Source: Populus alba (Eukaryota; Streptophyta; Magnoliopsida; Malpighiales; Salicaceae). Taken from it: a DNA stretch of 64,000 nt. Below the pieces are notes generated by a model. That model was given only the letters and a program-made list of their open reading frames with translations, was not told the DNA's origin and made no database searches. Every line of letters starts with the position of its first letter. The first letter of the stretch is position 1. Shown one piece after another: positions 26,332-38,735 of the stretch. The position numbers and the translations under genes were made by a program. The stretch spans positions 22,684,527 to 22,748,526 of the forward strand of contig NC_133294.1 in NCBI RefSeq assembly GCF_005239225.2. Reading direction: 5' to 3'.

Positions 26332-28505
26332 AAACAATTTGTATCCGTGATGATTAACACTATAGCCTATAAAAATACAGGATTTGCTTCTAAAATCTAA
26401 TTTATGTTTATTATAAGGTCTTAGATTAGGCCAACATGCACATTCGAAGACACGTAAGAAAGAAAAATCTGGGACCCGGTTATAGAGCATTTCATACGGT
26501 GACAAATTATTGAGAATGGGTGTTGGAATGCGATTAATTAAAAAGGTGGCAGTTGTAAAAGCATCTTCCCAATAAAGTAGAGGCAAATGCGAGTGTGCTA
26601 ATAAACTAAGACCTACCTCAACAATTTGTCTATGTCTTCGTTCAATGGAACCAATTTGTTGGTGAGTATGAGGACATGCAATACGATGTGCTATGCCATT
26701 GGCTTGAAAATAATTATGAAGACGACGGTATTCACCACCCCAATCGGATTGGACAACTTTTATTTTATTATCAAATTGTTTTTCCACAGAACATTGAAAT
26801 TGAAGAAAGACACGCTCAACATCATATTTAAATTTAATTGGAAATAACCATAAGAATTTAGAATAATTATCTAGAAAACTAACATAGTATCGAGCACCGG
26901 TCGTGGAGGCTACAGATGCTGGACCCCAGACATCGGTAAAGATTAAGTCCAATGAAGATTTGGACACATAAGTTGATTTTGAAAACGGCAAAGCATGACT
27001 TTTGGCTAATTGACAATCGGAACACACAGAGTGCCTTGTTATTTTATCAACTGGTAGTTTATTTGAAGACAGGACACGTTGAACAACTGGAAAAGTAGCA
27101 TGACCAAGGCGATGGTGCCACTGATCAAAGGAAATGCGAACGCTGGAAAAGGCACGAGGAGGAACATTTTTGGTTGAGAAATGTACAATCCATTACTGAC
27201 ATGGCCTCGATGAAGGACGGTTCCCAAGTAATCCTTCATAAGAAAATATTGATCATGAAACTTGAAATATACATTATTGTCAATGTAGAATTTTTGGACA
27301 GAAAGTAAGTTTTTCTGAATTTGAGGAACTAAAAGAACGTGATTCAATATAAAGGAATGTGATGATGCATGAAGAGAGGAATTGCCAGTTTTAGAGATAT
27401 GCAAACCTTAACCGTTGCCAACTTGAAGTTGATCTGTACCAGTATAGTCATCACTCTTTAGGTTCAGATTGGCCATATCATGAGTGATATGGTGAGTAGC
27501 ACCTGTGTCGGCATGCCAATCACTCTCCTAGCCACCATTGTTGGCTGCAATAAAGGCTTGTTTATTCGAAGGAGAAGAAGAATGTTGATAGGTGAGATCA
27601 AAACGATGGTAGCACTTGCGAGCAGAATGACCATGTTTTCCGCAGACCTGACACACAATAGCAGAAGAATTATATGTGTCATTTCTATTGTAGGAGAAAG
27701 CACCTCCTCCACGATAGGTGTTATGGCGACCTCTTCCCCGAGAATCTACTCTACTTCTATTGTTGTATGGTGGCGATTGTCGCTGGACAAAATGTGCTTC
27801 AACAGGGGGTGCAGGAGTAGATTGATGATGACGATTGAGACTAGATTCTGGAACAATTATAAGAGAGTATACTTCTTCAAGAGTGACTGGATCATGACGA
27901 GCATAGATCGAGGAGACAAAGCTGTCATATTCATATCCTAACCCAGCAAGAACATAGGAAATGATGTCATCACATTTGAGAGGTTGGCCAGCCATAGCAA
28001 GTTCATCGGCTAATCTTTTGATCAGTAAGAAATAGTCATTGGCAGATTGACTGCCTTTCTTTGCATTGGCAAGTTGAGTCCGAACCTGAATGGTACGAGC
28101 CCGAGATTGTGAGGAGAAGTTTGTTTCAAGTGCACGCCAAACCTGATGAGAGGTGGCATAAGAGACTATTTGAGCTAGAACACCTTTAGTCATTGAAGAC
28201 ATGAGAGTGCTAAGGATTAGACTGTCCTGTCGCAACCATTGAAAATGTGCAGGATTGGAAACTTGGGTGAGTGAACCTGTATCAGGATGCAGAGTATCAA
28301 TCATTGGGGAGGAAGAATAATTGTACCATCAAGGTAGCCATACAGATCTTGTCCACGGAAATAGTGCAGTAATTGGGTCTTTCAAAGAGGATAATTATCA
28401 GGAGTTAACTTGAGTGAAACAATGTTAGAGATTGGAATTATTGTGGGAATCAAAGAAGAGAAGGAGTTAAGGATTGTAGTGGATGAGGAAGGAGATGAAG
28501 ACATG
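26332..28505 (-). pseudogene. Copia gag-pol remnant
   Basis: The minus-strand reading starts MSSSPSSSTTILNS at 28505 and is interrupted early by stops; it is open from 28304 to 27528 through the UBN2-like gag domain (SLILSTLMSSMTKGVLAQIV) and the zinc knuckle CQVCGKHGHSARKCYHR. After one stop come DTGATHHIT and the pre-integrase part (KFYIDNNVYFKFHDQYFLMK). Integrase at 27027-26335 has CSDCQLAK, DLIFTDVWGPA, SDWGGEYR and an IERRHRQIVEVG segment. It ends abruptly at the host junction. Confidence 0.85.
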
Positions 28506-28527
28506 ATGAGACGTTAGTCTTTTTGTG

Positions 28528-28792
28528 GCTCTGATACCATATAAACTTAGAAGATAGTGAGGTAGAGAATATAATTTTCACACACAAATGTTACAGGTAT
28601 AAGATGACTCTTTATAGAGTTTGAATACAGCCTAATAATCTCAACAGTAAAATCTTATCAACATTTGAAAACTTCAACAGCAGACGTGGAGCAGATCAAT
28701 TCAGTTAGTCTTCGTAATCTTCCTCCTGATTTTTCTCTTGTTGATAGTTACATTTGCTTGATTTGCTGAGCAGTTCCATATCTTCCTCAACA
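28528..28792 (-). repeat. 5' LTR and primer-binding site of the truncated copia
   Basis: The LTR is 28541-28792 (252 bases, minus strand TGTTGAGG at its start). TGGTATCAGAGCC (28528-28540) follows it directly and matches initiator tRNA-Met. Confidence 0.8.
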
Positions 28793-28920
28793 GTCTCCCA
28801 CCAACACTAGTAGTCAAGGTCACACATTGTACCCGTGTTTCTTCTAGCAACTGCTTCTAATCTATAACCTTTTCCACTTTTCTCAACCAATATTCAGTGA
28901 CTTCAGCGTCTTCCTTAATT

Positions 28921-29072
28921 AGAAAGTGCCCACCCTCTCTGGTCTTGGAGCTTTTCTGGATGCTCCTGCTGCCAAAGCCCTAACCAGCTGCTCCATAAAG
29001 GCAAGATCTGAATATGGGTTAGGCGCAACTATCGACGCCATCAGTAAGGGCCTATCATCTTGTCTCAGACCA
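28921..29072 (-). other. Exon-like fragment FMEQLVRA (block 1 copy), function unknown
   Basis: The minus strand reads RQDDRPLLMASIVAPNPYSD, then LAFMEQLVRALAAGASRKAP, then RPERVGTF and a stop. The same frame at 58861-59012 reads RQDDRPPPMALIVVPNLYS, LTFMEQLVRAMAA, then APRPERVVTL, with one internal stop. I do not recognise the family. It may be the end of a gene or transposon ORF duplicated with the BBE block. Confidence 0.45.
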
Positions 29073-29112
29073 TGTATTGCCCTGAGCAATGATACCTTTG
29101 CCCGATGGGATG

Positions 29113-31325
29113 TGTCACAACAGATATTATGGTGATCTTAAAAATTCAAATGGAAAAAATAGATTTTTGACATCTTGTTTTTTGTGAGAAAATGTATGTT
29201 TAAAAAGTCGTCACCTAGTATTATGGTCACTAGAAACCTTAACTGATCAACAGAGATTGTATGGTTCGGGACTGGTTGTGGCTAGAGAAGGTATTAGCAC
29301 CCCTAACACACCCTACTTGAGGTAAGTTGCATTGCTGGTTTTGTCTTAAATTTCTAAAAGTTTGTTGGTTTATTCTATGATGGTTTACTTGTGATATTCA
29401 TGTCTCTAACATTAGTGAATATTCAACGACGAATACTTTCAACTCTAGTATTGGTAAATATTACATAGCAAAAAAAAGAAGCAATAATAACAAAATATAA
29501 TAAAATAAACTTAAGTATTTTTTTTTATGCATGCAAATATGTGTGTGTGTGTGTGTGTGTGTATTACTTGTTTCAATTTTTTTTTTTTAGGTGGATCTAG
29601 CTTAGCTTATATGAGCTGGGCTAGACTAGACCTAGCCGGCTCAACCTGTTCACTAGCCCATGCCATTGACTAGGAACCACTAGTGTGCGTGAATGGTTAA
29701 TGCATGCTTCCTGCAGTCACCATATAATTAAATTTCTAATGCACAGTGTTGAGGAATTATTTTGCAAAACTGGATGCACTTACCTGGGAGCAGGATAAAG
29801 GCGATGGCGTGTTGTTCCTCCCTTCATTTACTTTTCCTTTGGTTTTTTTTTTCTCTTCTTTTGCTTTCTCTTGGTGTAACATGTTCTTCTCTTCTATTTG
29901 TCTCTGTTCTCCTTATGTGTCCACTGTTTCCTCTAGTTCTCTCCCTATCGTCTTCTCTTTGCCTCTGTTCTTAAAGAAAAACAAATCACCCTAGTTCTTG
30001 GAACCTGTTACTTGCAGTTGCAGACGAAGATGACAGTGTGGAAGGGTTGTTCCACCAACACTGCTTCCTCTCCTCTGTTTTAGTTTTCCTTTGCTTTCTG
30101 GACTCTTTGTTTTACTCCTTCCCTCTTATTTATGTTATCTCACCTCCGGTTCTGAGATGAAGGGACGAAGACAATGGTGGGGCTTATTGTAACCCATTTT
30201 GGGTCCCCGCACAAGAAAAGAGAAAATAAAAAAATTGAAAAAAATAATATATCAAAAAAATATATCAGTGAAAAGAGGATGCTAGAGCGCCCAAAAAAAG
30301 GTCAAAAATTGGTTGATGAGGTTTAAAGATATAAATGTTGAAATTTGACAGTATATCATTGACCAATGAGAGCTTTATTGATTAAAAAAAAATTATTTGA
30401 GGAAGAAAAGTACGAAATTAGATGTTTATGAACTCAATTAAATTTTATTGAAGGTTTAATTGAATTATTGAAAAGTTTGATTGCATGAAAAATTTATTTT
30501 TAAGTTAAGTTGGGTTTTAATCAGAAGAAATTAAAGTTCTGGGGTCAAATTATATTTTTTTAGAGTTGATTTGGTCAAATCAGGGGCTTAATTGCATTCA
30601 TATTGAAGTCTGGTGGCCAATTAGGGACTTGATTGAAGAAATCCAAAACCAAGGACCACAAAGGAAAAAGCGTGCAAATTGAAGGGGTTGATTTGAAATT
30701 GGATGCATTTTGGCACTTGTTTTTATGTAAATGAAACAGCGTGTTTTGGTCAAAACAGCGCCATTTCATGCATTTCATAAAAAAAAAAAGAAGCAAACGG
30801 TGCCATTTTGAACGGTATCATAAGCCTTCTTCTTCCCCTAGACACGCAGAGAGCAGGGGAAGAAGAAGCATCCCCCCCCCCCCGTTTTTTGTTCCCCCCT
30901 CTCTCTCCTAAAACCTAAAAAACCAACGACGACCCGACTTGTCCCTTCATTGACACCACTATACCGAAAAAACCATACCCTGCGAACAACCCCCCCGGCT
31001 CACCTTACCCTGCGCCATGACAGGGGCAAGGTGGCCCTCCCCTCCTCTGCCTATAAATACTAGAGGAGGGAGTGTCAAAAGAGGAGAAAACAAAAGGAGA
31101 GGAACTGGAAGGATTTTTGAAAGAGAAAGTAAGGGAGACTGAGAGAGAGGACCGACAGTTTTTTTTAGAGAGACCGAAAGAGAAAAAGACTATATAGAGA
31201 AGAGAAAGCAGGGAACAACCTGAGAGAAATATTACAAAAAAAGGGGGGACATTTGGGGAAGATAGAGGAGAGAAAGGGAGGCCAACAAAGGAGGCAGAGG
31301 ACAACATAGTAACCAACCCTTTTAT
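29113..31325 (+). mobile_element. LTR-type retroelement debris (gypsy/LARD-like), no coding capacity
   Basis: Phrases typical of such elements occur in order: GTCGTCACCTAGTATTATGG (29199), GAAGGTATTAGCACCCC (29287), a GT microsatellite, phrases like GGGGCTTAATTGCATTC (30583), a TATA box in CCTATAAATACTAGAGGAGG (31050), and a 250-base purine-rich leader. Related DNA lies at 49500-51300, 52030-52230 (opposite strand) and 54000-55060. Exact LTR ends were not found. Confidence 0.55.
29540..29562. repeat. (GT)n microsatellite
   Basis: About 11 uninterrupted GT units. Confidence 0.95.
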
Positions 31326-31569
31326 TAGTTATGGGCTGGAACATCCACGTGAGTGATGTGTTTTCTCTTAGTAATAGAGAGATTCTTAGTTGTTCTCCTA
31401 TTATTTGAGAGAGGTTGTAATTCCCACATTACTTAGTAAAATCCTTCATACTTGCCCATGGACGTAGCCTAATTAGGTGAACCATATAAATTCTTGTGTG
31501 TCTCATTTCTTATTTTATCCTATCCCTTGCCTTTTATCTTGTCGGGTTTGCATGCTAGTATCCTAATAG

Positions 31570-31581
31570 TGGTATCAGAGC
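31570..31581 (+). promoter_or_regulatory. Primer-binding site of the truncated copia
   Basis: TGGTATCAGAGC, a perfect initiator tRNA-Met complement. Confidence 0.85.
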
Positions 31582-31909
31582 ATTCTTGGTTGGTTTTGTT
31601 AACACACAAAAGTTATTCGTGTTTACGGTTACTATTCATGTTTACGGCATTATTCACCTACACGGTACTGTTCATCAATACATTACTGTTCACATACGTT
31701 ACTGTTGGCGTATATAGAAAGTCAGTGCTGTGATTAAATACAATTTAGGAAGTTCTGTCTCAGGAGATTGGGTTTTAACCGGGACCGTTTGTGACCCCTC
31801 AAATCTTTCTTAGGAAGTTACTTAATGAAGTATTATTCACACGATACTATTTCTATATACGTTACAGATCTGTGAAACGGTGATAGCTGAATAGATCTCA
31901 GTGAATACA

Positions 31910-32742
31910 ATGGCTGCAAAGTACAAGATTAAGAGGTTCAATGGGAGCAATTTCTCACTGTGGAAAATGAGAATCAAGGAAATATTAAGGAAAGACATTT
32001 GCTTGGCAGTAATTGGGGATCGGCTCGCGGAGATCACTTATAATGCAAAATAAAATGAGATGGATGGCAATGCTATTGCTAACATACATTTAGCATTAGT
32101 TGATGAAGTATTATCAAGTGTGGCGGAGAAGAAAATAGCTAAGGAGATATGAGAGACTCTAACAAAGATATACGAGTCCAATTCTTTACACAATAAGATT
32201 TTCTTAAAGCGGAGACTTTATACCCTTCAAATGGCAGAAAATAAGAACTCTATTTTCACAACTCACTACGTTGGGTCAACAAATAGAGGAAAATGAACAT
32301 GCAGAGCTTCTACTTCAAAGTCTTCTTGATTCGTATGATCAGCTCATTATAAACTTGACCAATAATATCCTCTCAGACTATTTAGTCTTTGATGATGTTG
32401 CAGCCGCTATCCTGGAAGAAGAAAATAGACACAGAAATAAAGGAGACATAAATAGTTCAAACCAAGCAAAGGCATTGTTGGTGTCAAAAGGAAGATCAAC
32501 GGAACGTGGCTCCAGTGGGAGTCAAAGGCAGGGAAGGTCTAAATCAAGAAGTAAGAGGGCTGTGAAATGCTACAACTATGGAAAAAAAAGGGAATTTCAA
32601 AAAGGATTGTTGGTTTAAAAAGGGTATAGAGAATACTGCAGAGTCAGCAAAACCTCAAGGATGTGTTGCAAGCACCTCAGAAGATGAAGAGGTTTTATAT
32701 AGTGAAGTAGCGACAATCTCTACTGTTGTTACTCAATTTTGA
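31910..32742 (+). pseudogene. Copia gag pseudogene
   Basis: From ATG 31910 the protein begins MAAKYKIKRFNGSNFSLWKM, a typical copia gag N-terminus, then IFLKRRLYTLQMAENKNSI. Stops occur at about 32051 and 32150. After a frameshift near 32265 the frame continues EENEHAELLLQSLLDSYDQL and NRHRNKGDINSSNQAKALLV, reaching a damaged zinc knuckle (CYNYGKKREFQK; the second Cys is Tyr and a base change shifts the frame). The terminal part STSEDEEVLYSEVATISTVV ends at about 32742. Confidence 0.8.
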
Positions 32743-33170
32743 ACCCCAACGTGCTGGAGAGGGTGTATACCTTTTTTGAACAGAGTATAGGAGTTTAGCT
32801 CATGTTCGTTAGAAAATTGACAAAAGCACAAAAATAAATATTTTTTGAAAGCCTTGTTTGAGCTGTTTTCTATTTTTGTTTTTACCCTTCCCTTTTGCTA
32901 CCAAAATCATTAGTTTTTTTCTTAGTTTGGTCAGGAGTCTTCATAATGTTAAATTCGTTCCTTTTTTTATCTGGTCTTTAAGGTTGAATAAATCCATTAG
33001 AATTTGCACTAAAAAAAATAGTTCTACTGCTGTGGTAATTTTTTGTTCCAACTTAGGCTCTGATTCTGACTCGGTTTTGTACGACATCTGACCATCCTAG
33101 GTATATTCTGTCACTCATGACATGTTGAAAAATTAACATACACCTTTATTAGGTCCTAGTGATCATTGTT
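32743..33170. other. Spacer, no gene
   Basis: T-rich DNA with LTR-like phrases; the 77-codon frame at 32858-33091 is low in complexity and not supported. Confidence 0.5.
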
Positions 33171-33171
33171 C

Positions 33172-33847
33172 TTAGGGAAGATTCTCGGTCAGATTTGGAT
33201 GCTCAGCATTGTCAAATCAAGAACCTTTTTGACTAACTAGATTACTACTAGTTTCTGTTCTGTAAAAAGATTTTATCTCACTTTGATTCCTTCATCAAAG
33301 TTGTAGTCCTAGATGCATAGATGAATTTGAGCTTTTGAATCACTTGATTCCGATATCAGAGGCTCAAGATGTTCCCGTTTGAATATCTAACGTGAAGGTA
33401 GAGAATTCTGCCGCGAGAAGGATATTGACCCGAGTCTGCACTAAAAAAAAAAAAAACTCTATTTTTGGCCTAGTTTTTGTGATTTTTGTTCTTAGTTCAT
33501 ACTCTCAATCATATCAGGATTCTCGGCATTCGTTAGTTTTTGAGTTAGACCTGGAGATCCCTTTTGACCAACTAAATTACTGCCAGTTTCTGTTCTGTAA
33601 AAAAGATTTTATCTCACCTCGACTCCTTCATCAAAGTTGTAGTTCTAGATGCATAGATGAATTTGAGCTTTTGAATCACTTGATTCCGATATCAAAGGCT
33701 CAAGATGTTCCCGTTTGAATATCTAACGTGAAGGCAGAGAATTCTGCCACGAGAAGGATATTGACCCAAGTCTGCACTAAAAAAACTCTATTGTTGGCCT
33801 AGTTTTTGTGATTTTTGTTTTTATTTCATACTCTCAGTCATATCAGG
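33172..33847 (+). repeat. Tandem duplication, unit about 330-336 bp
   Basis: AAAAGATTTTATCTCAC, TTCATCAAAGTTGTAGT, GATGCATAGATGAATTTGAG, GGCTCAAGATGTTCCCG and GAAGGATATTGACCC occur once in 33172-33510 and again in 33511-33847. The second unit stops exactly where duplication block 2 starts. Confidence 0.85.
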
Positions 33848-35125
33848 ATGGAGCTGAAAGTTTGGGATTTGATGCAGGAAATTCTGTGATTTGCAGGAAT
33901 TCCAAAGCTGATTTCCTGGAATTGGGAGATTGGTATCTGGACTTAATTGCTTAGGACTGCAATCCGAAATCTGAAATTAATTGCTGGGTTTTAGGGTTTA
34001 ATTGCTCAAGAATCTAGCTATAGTTAGGTGATTACAATCTCTGGAATTAAAAACTGAATAAATTAATCCAATTGGACATATATGATTGAAATCTATGAAT
34101 CAATTTGGACTAAATTGAATTAAATGGATTGAAATGGACTGGAGTAAGAATACAGGCAGACATTCCTTGTCATTACAATCCTTGGATTTTGAATGTTTCC
34201 AATTTCATTAAACTTATCCTAAATCACCTTTTTCTTTTTTATTATATCCCTAATTATACAATTTTAATCAATCTAACTCTCAATTCTGATTTTTCTTCTT
34301 CAATTAAAGTCTTCATTAATTTTTAATTTGACTATTTGTTTCAAAATCATTATTGAACTTCAAGTTTCTTTAACTCTTAACAAAATTAAATCAAATCAAG
34401 CTCTTTAAATTCTTTAATTTACTCTTTAATTAAAACTTCAATTATTATCAAAAAAATTCCCAAACTTCATTCTCACAAACTCAATTATCAATCCAATTTC
34501 AAACCACGGCTTTTACTTTTCGAGATGATTGTTTGCTAGGAACTGCGTTAAAAATAAAAGTGATTTGAAATACTAGCTCATATATATTAATTTTTTTTAT
34601 TTTAATACATATTATTGTTAAAACAAAAATAGCTTTATTATATATTTTTTTTTCATTCAAGTGATTTGAAATATATTAAATGAGAAAACAAAAAGAAAGA
34701 ATCATGAGTTTATGAAAAAAAGAAAAGGTTTCAAAGCATACCATAGAAGGTCTTCAATGTCGGCTACTAAAAGAGAAGTAAAATATTGCAATAGGCATAA
34801 ACTCGATGTTATAGTGGACCTGAGCCGCCAAGTGCGGTGGTTCTTTCTCTGGGCCAGGCTTTTGTATTCTTGGAGGGTTTGTAATTTCTTGCAGGCTAGC
34901 AATCTTTGACCCTTCAGAGATCCTTAACCGCGAAGTATTCTACATTAGTTTGCTCTCAATTATTAGACATTCAAGATTTCAAAGTTTTTTTCTAAGGAAA
35001 ACCAAGGATGGAGATTTCAAAGTTTTTTTCCAAGGAAAACTGATGGAGCTTTAGAAAATAATGTCGATAACAATCCCTTATTATAGAATTAATAACACTA
35101 TAAAAAAATAAAATAACCACAATAA

Positions 35126-35417
35126 TATTAAAGAATAATATAAATTATTTCTTGGATTTTACCTAACAACTTAAGATATATATTAAATTAAGATGGTTCT
35201 TTATCATTGTATCAGAGTTTTAATGACCGAGTGGTCACGAGTTCAAATTTCACTATCACCATTTATTTTTTAAAAAATTAGCACAAAATTGTGTGGATCT
35301 GTACAAGTTTCAAGTTTAAAAAGTTTTCAATTGAAAAAATATGTTAAAGAATAATATAAATCATATATTTAACCTTACTTAACAATTTAAGTATTGGATT
35401 TAAATAATTTTTTAACA
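35126..35417 (+). mobile_element. TRIM-like miniature LTR element (best-preserved copy)
   Basis: Terminal parts 35126-35216 (TATTAAAGAATAATATAAAT start, ending CTTTATCA) and 35342-35417 (TGTTAAAGAATAATATAAAT start, ending TTTTTTAACA) resemble each other. A primer-site remnant TTGTATCAGAG follows the first. The interior (GTGGTCACGAGTTCAAATTT, GTGTGGATCTGTACAAGTTT) has no coding capacity. A clean target duplication was not found. Confidence 0.6.
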
Positions 35418-36105
35418 AGCAATAGAAAATATAATATATTCCGCCACAAATTACATGATAAATATTCTTTCACATAAAAAGAAAAACTCAGCTAAAACCA
35501 TCTCCATGAAGGGATTTCATACAAGGGTGGGTCCAAATTGCAATGCTGAAATGGACTTTCAATTCAATGATACTTCTGACAATAGGTCAAATTCTCTTAA
35601 TTATAACTTGAAGAAACCCAGTTTTGAAAGAAGAAGAAAAAAGTCGTAGAATAATTCTTACAAAACATAACTAAGAGATGACTTTTAATTAATACCAACC
35701 AAATAATATATGTGTGAATGGCAATCAATTAAGAATTGTAGTTTTTTAAATTTCTTGATTGGCTGCGGGCTAGGACTAAAGTATGTAAACGAATAATGTT
35801 CTCCTACCAGCGAGATTTTCAATAGTTGCAGAAGCAGGTTGTTTCAGAATCTCAAAGGGTTGGAGCCAGTATGAACTCTAATAGCGCAACACATGTAGCT
35901 CCAAGCACTAAGAAATGGTTAAGATCATGTGAATGGAGTAATGTAATGAGAAACCAAATGGTGACCAGAACAAGTTTCCGTCTAGTTTCTGAAGAACCCT
36001 TTCGCAGAAAAGTCAGGTAAAATATTTATCAAAGCAGGAATTTCACATGGGAAGAGCATAGATGACCAATATCTAGCCCCAAGTTGCCTGTTGGTTGTTG
36101 AAGAT

Positions 36106-36125
36106 ATAATAAAAATCACTACAAT
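36106..36125. other. 20-bp insertion in the A2 promoter relative to A1
   Basis: In A1 the sequence GTTGAAGATAAGGCTTAC is continuous (about 18533-18550). In A2 twenty extra bases, ATAATAAAAATCACTACAAT, sit between GAAGAT and AAGGCTT, 51 bases before the TATA box. Confidence 0.85.
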
Positions 36126-36176
36126 AAGGCTTACATTTAATCCCTGAATAATGTGACTCATACTCATCAAGACTAC

Positions 36177-36183
36177 TATATAA
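36177..36183 (+). promoter_or_regulatory. TATA box of BBE gene A2
   Basis: TATATAA in the same context and at the same distance from the ATG (64 bases to its end) as in A1. Confidence 0.75.
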
Positions 36184-36228
36184 GTAATCTTGGGGCTTCG
36201 GGTTTTGATACACAAGCCAGGGAGATAG

Positions 36229-37845
<1,617 letters not shown>

Positions 37846-37951
37846 AGAAGTTGAAGAGTAACACAGGGCCAGAAAGAAGGGTGGTTAGATCACCATGTTT
37901 AGGCACTTGTTACAGAACCAGCATCCTTGATTTGTTGTCATAATTTGGTTA

Positions 37952-37957
37952 AATAAA
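37952..37957 (+). terminator. Likely polyadenylation signal of A2
   Basis: AATAAA, 107 bases after the stop, in the same place as in A1. Confidence 0.5.
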
Positions 37958-38289
37958 CAATAATTGCAGTCCCAAAATGATGTGTAATAAGCAAGCTTTT
38001 CTGTCATGTCGCAGTCGAAATTTATTAGAAAGACGTACAATAATCGTGGTTGTTGAATCCTCGATGATGATCAGATCTAAATTATTTAATAAAATACAGC
38101 AATTTGGTGAACAATTTACAAAATATTGAATAATATGCTAATGTGCCTTTAACGATCCACTTAAGTCTGGTATTAATGATCACGCACGTAAAATGTTGTG
38201 AAGACGTGAATTGAACCCTTTACCTCAAGATTACAAGTCTTACGAGCTTAGGGGAGAATAGCAGAGCAACGTAGAGAAAACTTTGGAGT

Positions 38290-38735
38290 TGAATAACAAA
38301 CCAAAAAAATAAACTACTAGCTGTCAACCGGAGAACCTCAGGAGAAGATTAAGAAAGATAACATAATCTGATATTTCTATCATTATCTAGAAATTTGAAA
38401 GCACTACGATTTAGCTATTCTCTTGTACTAAAACTCTTCAAGAATCACTCAGTTGTGTCTTTTTATAGCAGAAGCGTCGACCCAGTTGATGTGGATACAC
38501 GGATTGTGTTGTGTCCTCCACCAGTATTGATAATCTCTCCCCCTCCATCGTTACAATATTTTCTCCTATTTCATATATTGTTTCCATCAAACCGACTTTT
38601 GATAATTATCTCCTCCGGAAGGCACAATTAGTGCCCTATTTCCTTGGCTAGGATTTGTATGGGTACCTTGATGGCACAATCAGAATTTCTCCCCAAATTG
38701 TCGATACTTTGCATCCTATTATCATATTAATACAT
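38290..38735 (+). mobile_element. Copia LTR-like/gag-start fragment (block 2 copy)
   Basis: It matches 20730-21250 but lacks about 148 bases present there (between GGATTGTGTTGTG and TCCTCCACCAG) and keeps 52 bases that copy has lost. It includes GGATTTGTATGGGTACCTTGATGG, read as DLYGYLDGT, a phrase of copia gag. Confidence 0.65.

Larger units (their letters stand above)
26332..28792 (-). mobile_element. Truncated Ty1-copia element (5' LTR, gag, protease, part of integrase)
   Basis: On the minus strand: a 5' LTR (28792-28541) starting TGTTGAGGAAG, the primer site TGGTATCAGAGCC, gag, protease motif DTGATHHIT near 27500, and integrase to FIGYSVNHHGYK near 26335. Reverse transcriptase, RNase H and the 3' LTR are missing. 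Compared with block 3, host sequence is continuous on both sides (GTTTCATCAC before, GTCTYCCA after), so the insertion and its deletion happened after the blocks separated, or block 3 never had it. Confidence 0.85.
31330..32742 (+). mobile_element. Truncated Ty1-copia element: LTR end, primer site and gag
   Basis: Sequence like the R-U5 part of a copia LTR (GAGAGGTTGTAATTCCC, CATGGACGTAGCCTAATT) leads to a perfect TGGTATCAGAGC primer site (31570-31581), a 330-base leader and a gag reading frame. The rest of pol and the 3' LTR are absent. The left LTR boundary is unclear. Confidence 0.75.

Noticed and set aside
31330..33850. Endogenous pararetrovirus
   Set aside because: The only recognisable coding sequence is copia gag with a standard tRNA-Met primer site; no movement-protein or caulimovirid motifs were seen.
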